From Acanthamoeba lenticulata (taxonomy: Eukaryota; Discosea; Longamoebia; Acanthamoebidae): DNA of 64,000 nt. The notes under the pieces are model-generated. The model did not search any database, was not told the origin of the DNA, and saw nothing but the letters and a program-made list of their open reading frames with translations. Below are positions 11,630 through 22,144 of the stretch, piece by piece. Positions within the stretch are counted from its first letter, which is position 1, and every line of letters starts with the position of its first letter. Made by a program: the position numbers and the translations under genes. Location of the stretch: positions 62,001-126,000 of the forward strand of contig NAVB01000144.1 in NCBI GenBank assembly GCA_002179805.1, in the 5' to 3' direction.

Positions 11630-13221
11630 ATGTCCTCCGATTCCGAAGACGAAGGGAGCGAACCCTGGTTCTTTTCAGGTGAATCGCCGATCAAGAACTG
11701 GGCCGATGAGTACGATGAAGACGACGAGGAGCTGGACGCGAGCGACAGCTCCTGGTTGAATGACAGCAGCGCGGGCCAGACGCCCTCTTCCGACTCCGAA
11801 TCGCGAACGAGCCGCGGAGGCAAGGGCCCGCTTCCTCCCGCTCGAGGAGCGAAGAAGAAGAAGGGTCAGCGAGGTAAAGCTGCTGAGGGAGCAGGAAAGA
11901 AGGCGGTGGCAGCTCAGGCGACCTCTCCTCAGCGCGGGGGCGGAAAGGCTAACGGAGGCCGCAAGGGGGCGAACAAGAATGCGAAGCAAGGAGGCAAGGA
12001 GGGCGATCGAGCAGGAACAGCTACTCCCGCCCCGGCTGCTGGTGCGACAACCCCGAAGCGAGGCGCGGGCAAGAAGCAAAAGGCTTCGTCAAAGAAGTCT
12101 GTGGCCGTTAATCGACATCTCGACTCATTCGATTCATCTTCACCTTCATTTGAGACCCAATCTGAGGTCGCCTACACGTCGGACCCGTATACATTGGCCA
12201 GCTTTGCCACCTCGGCCCCAGAAGAAGCGAAAATTGGCCACACTCTCTTCCCCACCGTGAGCGATGATTTCAAGTCGCAAATGCTGGTCGAACTGCTGCA
12301 GGCGGCCGAAGATCCCGCGCAATCGTTCATCGTGTTCGCTCGATCCACGCCCACCGTTGTGACCCTCGCAGAGGCGCTGGACAAGATCAACCTGGGCACC
12401 GTGGCGCTCAAGGAGGACGACCCGCTGGAGCTTCTGCCCATTTATATGGACGAATTCAGGGCTGGCAAGTACCGTGTCTTGCTCATCCCTGAGGACTGCG
12501 AGGCACACACTATCTTGTCCGGCCTCGAGCACGTCACACACTCCATCAACTACGATGTGCCTGATGTTGAACGCTACCTCGCGCGCATGCACGCTCTCCG
12601 AGCCGAGGAGGACATGGAGCTTATACCACTCGACGTATTCACCTTCATCACGCCCCACGACGTTGAAAACGTTCTCGCTCTGGAGATGCTGCTCGGTCCG
12701 CTGCGGTTCGTACCTTACCTCTGCCAATCATAAATCGTTTTCACCACACGACGAAAGCGTGCTCACGTCTTGGTTCTTTAGACGACACATCGGCAACGTC
12801 AGTTCGTCGCTCCAGCCGCGAGACGAAACCTCCCAACACTTCCATCCGACCTACCAGCAGCACGGCGACCATGCACGAAGTCCGCTTCATGCTGAGCAGA
12901 AAGCTCAGCGAGCTCACAACCGTCAGCGGCGGGAGAAGGTAAGAGGGCGCTTAAAAGCAAGAATATGGGAAGGGCTGATCGATCGTCGTCATGATGCTCA
13001 ACGCTCGCGTTGTTTCTTCATCCACACAGAAGCATAGTTCGCCGATCAAGCAGCAACAGAGCAAGCCCGCCAAGACGAAGCACATCAAGCAGCCGACCAA
13101 GACCCCGAAGGAGGTCAACAAGGGTTTCCTTCCCAACACAACGCGATTCTCCTCGTCAGGCGCGTCGGAGAGCTGGCGATCAAGCCCGCGGGCGCCTGTG
13201 GGCGGCTCGTGGCGGGCATAG
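11630..13221 (+). CDS. Protein with acidic/basic N-terminus and a degenerate DEAD-box helicase C-terminal lobe
   Basis: This is a 474-residue protein from exons 11630-12705, 12782-12938 and 13030-13221, all phase-consistent. Residues 1-60 are acidic (SDSEDEG, DEDDEELDASD). Residues 60-170 are Lys/Gly/Ala-rich, as in nucleolar proteins. Residues about 205-360 follow the RecA2 lobe of DEAD-box helicases: QSFIVFARST corresponds to motif IV, FRAGKYRVLLIPEDC to the segment before motif V, LEHVTHSINYDVPD to motif V, and FTFITPHDVENVLALEMLLG to the end of the lobe. The ATP-sensing Arg residues of motif VI (HRIGRTGR) are replaced by LARMHALRAEEDM, and no N-terminal DEAD lobe precedes it. It should therefore be catalytically inactive, perhaps an RNA-binding or scaffold relic. 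The last exons are basic and Gln-rich. Confidence 0.65.
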
Positions 13222-13943
13222 GTTGCCCCTCGACACCCTCTTCTACTTCACCTTCCTACACTTCACACGCCTCCCGCTACGCGCGTAGCAGGCGTACGAT
13301 ATGCGGGCCGCATGGTCAACAGTATCGTCAGACTCCTCATTCGACACGAGCAGTATGTACATACAAGGCTTGTAGACTAGACCTGGCTCCCTTCTCTCTT
13401 GGTCCTTCCTCTTACTCGACTCGAGAGGCGCCCGACACGAAGGGGCCGCGGCCGTGAGCGCGAAGCGGCTCTCACCTCTTACGAAGGCATGTCAAACCAA
13501 ACGACCATGTCTGCATTGTTGTACATGAACCGAATGCACCATCAATTCTCTTCTACACTCTTCTACATGTTGGCCGACATTGCCTGCGTGGCGCAGTCTA
13601 CGTTGTCTCATGAAATTTCTTTGGTTGGCCTTCCTTTCTCGCGGTTGGCGGCGCCACGTCACGCACAGCCAAAAACCGCCACACACCAGCGGACTTGGGG
13701 CCTGCCGACGTGGGAGCCAAAGTCGTGGACTTGCGGCCCAGACCGTGACCCCATAGCCAGTTCCACACTTCCATCTCCTCGCATCGAAAGCGTGTACGCG
13801 CCTCCCCATTTTCTCGAGCTACACCAACAGCCGATCTTCTCTACCTTTGGTTGGAGGCCATTTTGTGTTGTCTCGGAGAGATTGACCGTTGTATCTCTGT
13901 CTGCTGCAGATCTACGCTGGAAACAGAGGATTAGAAAGGAAGG
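13222..13943. other. Long intergenic region upstream of SEC31
   Basis: About 720 bases separate two genes on the same strand. An open frame at about 13399-13950 is long but reads as low-order sequence with no domain, and it cannot be joined in phase to SEC31. I regard the stretch as 3' flank plus SEC31 promoter and see nothing else in it. Confidence 0.4.
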
Positions 13944-16900
13944 ATGTTGAAGCAATTGAAGAGAAATGCTGTCGTGGCGTGGAGTCCCTCTCTGGACTTC
14001 CCCAACTACCTTGCCCTGGGCACTGCTGCGGGCACCGTGGGCGATTTTGGAACCAACACTGAAGTGGAGATCGCTTCCCTCACGACTGCCGATGCGCAGG
14101 ACATCTTTATGCCCATCCTCGGCACAGCCGAGTCCACCGAAAAGCTGCACGCCATCAAGTGGGGCAAGGGTGTAGCCGGCGGTCCCTTCGAGCACGGCAT
14201 TATTGCTGGTGCGCTCGCCAATGGAGCGGTCTCCATTTGGAATCCCTCTGTCATGATGGGCCACAGGTAACGTAGTTTCACTCCCGATCTTAGTGCCTTC
14301 CGCTCCTGGGGCTAACAATCATTTCACACTTGATGATCAGACAAGGCGAAGCGAATGCGCTACTCTCCACCACAGAGAAGCACAGCGGCCCCGTGCAAAC
14401 GCTCGATTTTAACCCCAACCAGCCCAATCTGCTCGCATCTGGTGGTCCCAATTCAGAGGTACGCTTTCAGTTTTCTTTCAGATCTTCAGATCTTTTTACA
14501 GCTTTTAACATTCAACGAATCTCTTCATTCTATGCACATAGATCTTCATCTGGGACGTCACCAACCCCTCCGTACCCAAGACCTACACGCCCGGCGCCAA
14601 GGTGTCTGCGCAGAGTGACATCACTTGCGTGGAGTGGAACAAGAAAGTGCAGCACATCCTGGCCTCGACAGCGTTCAACGGCGTCACTGTCGTGTGGGAT
14701 CTGCGCGCCAAGCGGCCGCTCCTCACCTTCAGCGATCCCAACAAGAAGCTGCGCTGCCGCGCCATGGTGTGGAATCCGGCCGAGGCCACCCAGCTCGCCA
14801 CCGCCTCTGAGGACGACGCTTCTCCCGTCATCCAGCTCTGGGATCTCAGGAACACATTCTCGCCCACCAAGGTTTGAGCCTCTTTCTTCTTCAACATCAT
14901 CGTCCTTTCATTATCGTAACCATTTGCCACGCAGTACTTGGAGGGTCACACCAAGGGCATCTGGTCCCTGTCCTGGTCGGCCATGGACACAAGCTTGCTG
15001 CTGTCGTGCGGCAAGGGCAACGAGGTCTTCTGCTGGAACACCGAAACCGCCAAGATCCGGTGCCAGGTGGAGACCACCAACAGCTGGAACTCTCAGGTGG
15101 AGTGGTCGCCTTGCGTGCCCGCCGTGCTCGCCACCTGCTCCATGGAGGGCCAGGTCAAGGTCTTCTCCCTCCAGGACCCCACTCCCAAGGTGCGCCCTTC
15201 CTCCTCCATTCTCTTTTTCGTCTCAGTCTTGCCTTCTGACCCGCGAGAGTCGCTCCAGGCCGTGCCTTCGCGTGGATCGCTTAAGAACGTCGACTTCTCG
15301 GCGCCGCCCAAGTGGCTGAAGGTGCGCTTCTCCTCCTCTCCAAGATCTTGGCATCTCCCAACCTGCCCGAGTGGCCTTTACGGGCCTGCGTGGAGTCTTG
15401 AATGATGAGAAACTCTGTTCCAAATCAAATGACAGGCGCGCGCCGTCCCCCGTCACACGGGGACTGTGTGCGCCAGCAGTGATTAATCTCTTATAATCTT
15501 CTCTCTGACACTCTCCACAACATATCTTCTGTTTCTTTCTCTTTAGTTCTGTCATCACTTTTCTGATAGAGGCATCTCATCTTGTGTGCTATGCACTAAC
15601 CCTTGGTTGTCATCGTGTCGCCGCGCAGCGTCCCGCTGGTGCCGCGTTTGGATTCGGTGGTAAGCTGGTCTCCTTCGCCTCCAAACCCGAGGGCCCCAAG
15701 ACCGTCAAGGTGCGCCGGCCTCCAAACCACTTTATCCCTCTCCTCCGCCACCCAAGGCGTCCATCTTATGATGAATTATTGAAGTGGGAATCTCACTGAA
15801 CATTCGTGACGAGAACACTTTGACTTCTATCTGATCACCGCATTGTTATGCTCTACAAAAAATGATGATGAAGAGGATGGTGAAGAGATAAGCATGCGGT
15901 CTTGCTCACGAATCCACAAATTGTGGTGGTACATCGACCAGGTTCGCACGATCGTGACGGACCAGAAGTTTGTCGACCGGTCGCAGCGCCTCGAGGAAGC
16001 GCTGAAGAGCAACGACTGCAAGGCCTACTGCGAGGAGAAGATGCGGACCAGCACCACCGAGCAGGAGAAGGCCGAGTGGAGCCTCCTCAGCGTTCTCTTT
16101 GAGTCGGTACTGATCCCTCGCTTGGCTTTCATCAATTCTCATTTTATTATGATTTTTTCAATTCTTAATATAAATGTTTGTTATTTGTTTTGGCTGGGAT
16201 TGCAGAGCCCTCGCACGCAAATCATGGCCCACCTGGGCTTTGGACCCGAGGAGACCAACCAGAAGGTGTTGGAGGTGCGCATGACGACCATCTACTCCTC
16301 CTTTCTCTCTTTTTCATTTTTTTGTGATGAATTATTGAAGTGGGAATCTCACTGAACACTTGTGACGAGAACACTTTAACTTCTATCTGATCCTCTTGAC
16401 CTCTTTCTTTATCTTCTTCCTTTTCTTCATGCGAGACGTTGTCACTCACATTTTACCTTGTTCTTTTTCCGGTTGGCAGTTCATCGCCCAACTGCCTGAG
16501 AACGAGGCCGACAAGGCCGACGAGGAGCCGCACAAGGAAGAGGACCAGGAGAAGGAGGCGCCCGAGGACAAGGAGGAAGCCGAGCAGCAGCCTGCGGCCG
16601 ACGAGGTCCCCGAGACCAAGGAGGAGGACGCCTCCGCCCTCTTTGGCGCCGGTATGTGGCTTTTCATTTCAATTATTATTGTTTTGTTTTCGTTTGTGCT
16701 CACACGAGTGATTCTCCACTGCAGTGACCAAGTCGGCCGAGGACGTGTCCAACCTGTTTGGCTCCGCCGCGCCGGCCTCGGGTGGCTTCGCCTCGGGCGG
16801 TGCCGACGGCACGTTTGACATGTTTGGCGCGCCGCCGCCCTCTGATGCGCACGGCAGCGACCCGTTTGCCTCGCTGGGCCAGGCCGCCGTCGAGGACGAC

Positions 16901-19000
16901 CCGTTTGCCCAGATCGCCGCCAACCTGCCGCCCGCCGAGCAGCAGCAGCAGCAGCAGCACCAACACGCCGAGGACGCGTCGTCGTCCACGTCGGCCTCGT
17001 CGGCCGCCGTGAAGACGCACCCGATGATGTCGCTGGCGGCCATCAAGCCCACCCTCCGGTTCGACCTCGCCGAGGACACGTCGGAGAACATCATCACGCG
17101 GTCGCTCATCGTCGGCAACTTTGAGGCCGCCGTCAACTGCTGCATGAAGATCGGTCGCATGGTATCATTTCCCCACCACCCAATGATTTTCTTTTTTATT
17201 TGTTTATTACTTATATTTATTTATTGATTTTTTGTTCTTTTTTCTTCTGACCAATTTCTGAACGTTGGTTTGCGATAGGCCGACGCGTTGGTGTTGGCTG
17301 CTTGCGGAGGTCCCGAGCTCTGGGCCAAGACGCAGGAGGCCTACTTTACCCGCCAGACCATGCCCTTCATGAAGCTCATCTCGGCGATCACCAAGAACGA
17401 GTTCCAGACGCTGGTGGCGTCGACCGAGCTCGGCTCGTGGAAGAGCACGCTGGCGATCCTGTGCACCTACGCCAAGATCGAGGAGTTCCCGGTCCTCTGC
17501 GACTTCTTGGCGTCGCGCCTGGAGGCCGCCGGCGACACGCAGTCGGCCGTGCTGTGCTTCATCTGCGCGGGCAACATCGACAAGGCCGTCAACGCGTGGG
17601 TCACCGCGTCGGCCAACAACCGCGACAACGACTCGGTCGAGTCCCTGCTTGAGGTCCTCGAGAAGGTCTCCATCTTCCGCCGTGCCATCGAGTACAACGA
17701 CATGTCGGACGTGCTCGCCGACAAGTACGCCCAGTACGCCGAGGCCCTCGCGGCCCAGGGCCGTCTCCAGACCGCCATGAGCTACCTGACCCAGCTCAAC
17801 GACCCCAAGTTCCAGACCCAGGCCAGCGGCGTCCTCCTCCACCGCGTCGCCAACGCCCTCAGCCAGCCCACGCCCGCCGCCGCGTTCCCCGTCCACGCCG
17901 ACCCCGTCCGGCCCACGCCCGCTGCCACCAGCTCGGCTCCCTCGGCGATGCCCTCGACGTCGACCACCGCCACCGGCCATGGCCCCTCTCCGTTTGGCGC
18001 GCGCACGCCTGGCCCCAGCGGCCCGTCGCCCCTGCCGAGCGCCACGGCCACGTCGGCTCACACCGCCAGCGCCGCCGCCGGCGCGCACCACTTTGCCAGC
18101 GGCCCGTCGCCCTTCCCCACCGGCCCGTCCCACCGCCCGGCCGCTGCCGCCGGTGGCGGTCCGTCGCCCCTGCCCACCCAGCCCGCTGCGGCGACCGGCC
18201 CGGCCCCGGCCTCGCCCGTGCCAATGAACTCGGCCTCGTCGGGCGTTTACATCCCGGCCGCCGCCCGCGCCGCTGGCTACTCGTCGTTTGACACCACGCC
18301 GTCGCCGTCGGTCCCGCTGCCCGCTCAGGGTGGCGCCTCGTCGACGACCACGGTCTTCACGCCTGCCGCTCCGTCGGCCGCCTCGGCCGGCGGCGCTGGT
18401 CCCACGGTCTTCACGCCCATGATGACGCCGTCGAGCCTCGGCTCTAGCAGCGCTACGCCCACCGTCTTCACGCCTGTCGCACCGTCGGGCCTCGGCTCCA
18501 GCGGCGCCACGCCCACCGTCTTCACGCCGTCGGCCGCGGGCGCCGCCTCGTCGTCGTCCTCGTCCCAGCCCTCGCCGTTGTCGTCGTCCTCGTCGGCCAC
18601 GCCACCGACGTCGTCTTCGTCAGCCGCCGCGCCGGCCGCCGCGCCCGCGCCGACACCGGCCAAGCCCGCCAAGCAGCCGACGGCGCTGTCGGGCGAGATC
18701 GTGGCCAAGTTCACGGCCGTCGTCGACGCGCTGTCGCAGCGCGTGGCGGCCGACCCGCGCAAGGCGCGCGCGATGAACGACGCCAAGGCCCGGATGGGCG
18801 AGCTCTACGAGCGGCTCCAGGGCGGGTACTTCTCGGACGAGCTCGAGGGCCTCCTCCACGAGTTTGTCGTCGCGCTCGAGACCGAGAACAAGCCCAACGT
18901 GTCGCGCGTCCACAAGGTCCTCGCCACGTCCCACTGGGAGGAGCTCGGCAGCAAGGTCATGATCGGCATCAAGCGCGTCATGGACACCGCCGCGCCTTGA
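13944..19000 (+). CDS. SEC31: COPII outer-coat protein SEC31
   Basis: SEC31 forms the outer cage of COPII vesicles leaving the endoplasmic reticulum, with SEC13. Eleven exons join in frame: 13944-14266, 14341-14458, 14542-14871, 14935-15189, 15259-15321, 15629-15709, 15942-16106, 16206-16274, 16480-16651, 16725-17161 and 17279-19000. They give 1244 residues, the usual SEC31 size. The N-terminal half is a WD40 propeller (for example ITCVEWNKKVQHILAST, TVVWDLRAKRPLLTF, VIQLWDLRN, GHTKGIWSLSWS). It is followed by a Glu/Lys-rich stretch, the helical solenoid (exon 11: QTLVASTELGSWKSTLAIL), a long Pro/Ser/Ala-rich linker with four TVFTP motifs, and the C-terminal SRA1-like helical domain ending KVMIGIKRVMDTAAP. 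Introns 6 and 8 share a 68-base duplication. Confidence 0.93.
15769..15836 (+). repeat. 68-base intronic repeat, copy 1 (SEC31 intron 6)
   Basis: This segment lies inside the intron between SEC31 exons 6 and 7. It matches 65 of 68 positions in copy 2, which lies two introns downstream at 16325-16392 in the same orientation. The surrounding intron sequence is not similar. Confidence 0.9.
16325..16392 (+). repeat. 68-base intronic repeat, copy 2 (SEC31 intron 8)
   Basis: This is the second copy of the element at 15769-15836, with three substitutions and no gap. It lies inside the intron between SEC31 exons 8 and 9, followed by the pyrimidine tract and acceptor of that intron. Confidence 0.9.
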
Positions 19001-19200
19001 AGTGTGGGAGAAAGAGATCTCTGTCTCGAGGCACAAGAAGGCTCCCTTCTTCGCCTCTCTCTCTCTCTTCACTCCAAAAACCTTCCTCAACTTCCTTTGC
19101 TGATCTTCGGCTTCTTCCTCTTCTTCCTCAATAAAAACATGTTTTACAAATCTATTTTTTTATTTTTATTTATTGAACAATATTTCAAAAATAAATGTTT

Positions 19201-22009
19201 CTAGAAATACTCGAAGAGGGGGACGGTGGGGGCCGAGCGGCCCGGCTCGCGTGGTTCGCGCACGAGCGACAAGCGGTACTGCCGGTCCGTGGTGGCGTAG
19301 GCGAGGGCGGTCAGCCGGCGCCAGAGCGACTCGTCTTTGGCGAAGCCGTACGTGTGGCCCTGGAACGACAACAGCTGTGCCGCGGACGCAGGTGTCAGAC
19401 CATGATGCGCAGACCGGGAAGAAGAAGAAGAAGACAAGCGATGATCATTGGTGTGTACATGGTTGATGGCGTTGGCGGTCCTCAAGAGGTAGAGCCAATT
19501 GTGCACGACCGGGTGGTCGGGCCACTTGACGGAGAGCGTGTGCGGATTGCCATCGGCGATGAAGGCCAAGTCGACGAGATACATGCCCAGGTAAGGCACG
19601 CACGGCGGCGTCATCCGCCGGAGGTTCTCGCGCAACCGCTTGAAGGAGTGGTGCCGTGACAGCTCGGTCGCCAACGCCTCCATCCGCTTCTGGACCGACC
19701 TGGGCACTTTCTGCACTTGCAGAAAACGAATAAAAAACATAAATATATGCAAATCTCTTATAAAATAATAATGATTGAAGGAGATGCGAACCCCCCAGGT
19801 TTTGTGGAGGCGGAAGGTGGCCGAGGAGCTCAGGCCAGAGACGATGGCCAGGGACGAGCCAAAGTTGTTCATCGCGAAGCACTTCTCGGTCACGCTCACC
19901 CACTTCTTGACCGCCTTGGCGCGTGCCTTCTCCGTGCGCCCAATCAAGACAGACGTCGTCACCACCCCGGCGACCTGCCCAGCCCCCTCTCCCCCGTCAG
20001 CAGCCGAGGCCGCCGCATGTGGCTGTGAGCTTGCGAGCAGAGGCAGATGGCCGTGTACGCGATTAAAGTGCTGCACGAAGCGGCGCACGCTGGGGCAGTG
20101 TTGCGCGTGGCGGCCCCAGCGCTGCTCGAGGAACTCTTCGGGCGTGAGGCGCTGGAGCAGCTCGTGCTCCATGAGCGTAAGCTGCCGCGCCAGCGCGTCG
20201 CTCTTGATGCTGGTCAGATCGAACTCCTCGTACTGCTTCTCGAGCGCCTCGTCGCTCACCTGCTCGTCGATCATCAGCTCGCGAACGACAACGAAAATGA
20301 CAAAGACGACGACGACGACGACGTGAGGGACGACAAGGACACGAACCTGCGCCTCATCGACGGGGTCCTGGACCTGGATCTTGTGCATCTCGCCGGCGTC
20401 TGGCTCGGCTTCGGCGGCGGCCTGGAGCGCCTCGAGCCGCGCGCGCAGGTCGGCCAGCCGCGGCCCGAAGCTTCGGGCGCCCGCGGGCGAGGCCTGGACG
20501 CGCTCGAGGAACTGGGCCAGCCGGGCGCGCAGCGCGGCCGGCGCGGGCGTCTCGGGCGCGTCCAAGGCCCATGCGCGCACGAAGGCGCGCGGGGACTTGG
20601 CCAGCCACAGCTCGAGCATGGTCAGGACCCTGTTCGTCACACACGGGTCAGAAGGGGCCGAGGGCGCGGCCGCGGCTCGAGAGGCCCAGCAGCAGAAGCA
20701 CGCACCGAGCCTGGACCAGGCGACCCCGGAAGCGGACCCACAGGCGCTGGAATGTGAGCGATGCGTTCGCGTGCACCGAGCCCTCGAAGCTGCGGCCCAT
20801 CGTCGTCATCAGCGTCAACGTCAACGTCGTCGTATTGGTGGTGAGCGAGGGCACGAGGGAAAGAGAGAGAGAGAGAGAGGCGAACGCACAAGTCGATGAG
20901 AAGGTCGAGCGCGCGGCCGCTGTCGATCATAAGCGTGTGGATCGCCACAAACGCCGCGAGGCCCGTGGCGGTGTGGGGCGTCTCGTCGGCCGCGAGCAAG
21001 AAGTTGAGAATGCCCCACGCCGTCCCGCCCTGCAGGGCCTCCTGCGTGTGTCGTGTCGGTGTCGTGTGTCGTGTGCGTGAGTTGAGGCGCGCGAGGCCGC
21101 AGCTGTGTGGCCGGAAGACGACGACGGTGGCGGACCTCGGTCTTCTGGTGGTCGTCGTTGTAGTCGTCTTCGCTCCCGGTCTCGTCTGTCAGCGCGTCCT
21201 GGCGGTAAACGACCACCTGCCTGGCAAGCAGCGCCCGCTTGTCTGCAGACGACGGCCATTCCTGCTCGTCCTCTGCTTCGGCCTCGGCCTCGGCCTCGGC
21301 TTCGGCTTCGGCGTCAGCGTCGGGGTCGGCATCGGCTTCACGCTTGACCTTGGGCTTGGCCTCGTCGGCGTCCTCCGGAGGCGGATCCTCGGCGGCCTCG
21401 CGCTCGGGCCGGCCGTCGAGCACGCGCTCGACGAGCGAAAGCACGAACCACCGCCTCCACGCCACGGAAGCGTTGCTGACATTGTCGCCGCCGCCGCCGA
21501 GCCCGACGGCCGCCAGCACGGCCTCTTCGTCGAGGCACGCCGGCTGCTCGCCGCCAGCGCTGGCGGCGTTCTTGGCGGCCTTTTTGTCTTTTTTCTTGGT
21601 CTTTGCCAAAGGGGGCGACACGGTCGAGGCCGTCGTTGTTGGCGACGGCGGTTTGGCGCCGAGTTGCAGCTCGGTTGGCCATCGACGGCCAAGCCGGGCA
21701 GCGAGACCGCCCACAGCCGCAGCGACCTGGTCCCTGGTGGTGCCCGGCACGGGCCAGCCGTTGGCCTGCGCTAGCCGCCTCCACAGTCTGTCCGGGTGTG
21801 TTTATTGTTAACTTTTAAACTATAATCTTTTGATTTCAAACATCTCTGGTCGTGGTTGACGAGGAGAGGCTCCTTTGAAGGGGGGAGTACACGTCGTCAG
21901 AGGCCAGAGTGTGCCACGTGCGGTTGACGAGACTCGCACGCGCCAGGTCGGCCGCCTCGGTCAAGAAGGTCAGCACGAGAAGGGCCACCTCTTCCGGCAA
22001 CCGCTCCAT
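19201..22009 (-). CDS. F-box plus RasGEF (REM and CDC25 domains) protein, copy 2
   Basis: This is a second exchange factor with the same order of domains as the gene at 3687-6679. The ATG at 22009 begins an F-box (MERLPEEVALLVLTFLTEA, then VNRTWHTLASDD). The next exon opens LWRRLAQANGW, parallel to LWKGLALKRGW in copy 1. It is followed by a Lys-rich patch and an alternating Ala/Glu run at about 21340-21280. A REM-like segment (GTAWGILNFLLAADE; VLTMLELWLAKSP) precedes the CDC25 domain, which has EFDLTSIKSDALARQLTLME (the RasGEF start), KKWVSVTEKCFAMNNFGS and VPYLGMYLVDLAFIAD. The stop is at 19201, convergent with SEC31. Exon limits are approximate. Predicted role: activation of a Ras-family GTPase, with the F-box suggesting SCF-linked turnover. 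Confidence 0.85.
20859..20880. repeat. GA dinucleotide run in an intron of F-box/RasGEF copy 2
   Basis: A run of about ten GA units, slightly interrupted at its start, lies in a predicted intron. It is probably length-variable between strains. Confidence 0.7.
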
Positions 22010-22144
22010 GTTGGTTCTTCGCTAAAGAGACCAAACCTTTTATTCTTGCGGACAAATACTCGAAATTTATTTTATATTGCTTTTGTTTATTGCTGTAAAT
22101 TGAATAAATAAATGTTTATGCGTCACATTTTGTTAATGCGCATT

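Noticed and set aside
10858..11823. 321-codon minus-strand open frame
   Set aside because: It lies antisense to the last exon of the hypothetical gene and the acidic N-terminus of the helicase-like gene. It is rich in Ser and Leu from reversed Asp/Glu and Lys codons and has no domain.
13399..13950. Plus-strand open frame upstream of SEC31
   Set aside because: It cannot be joined in phase to SEC31, has no domain, and its composition resembles non-coding flank. Treated as intergenic.
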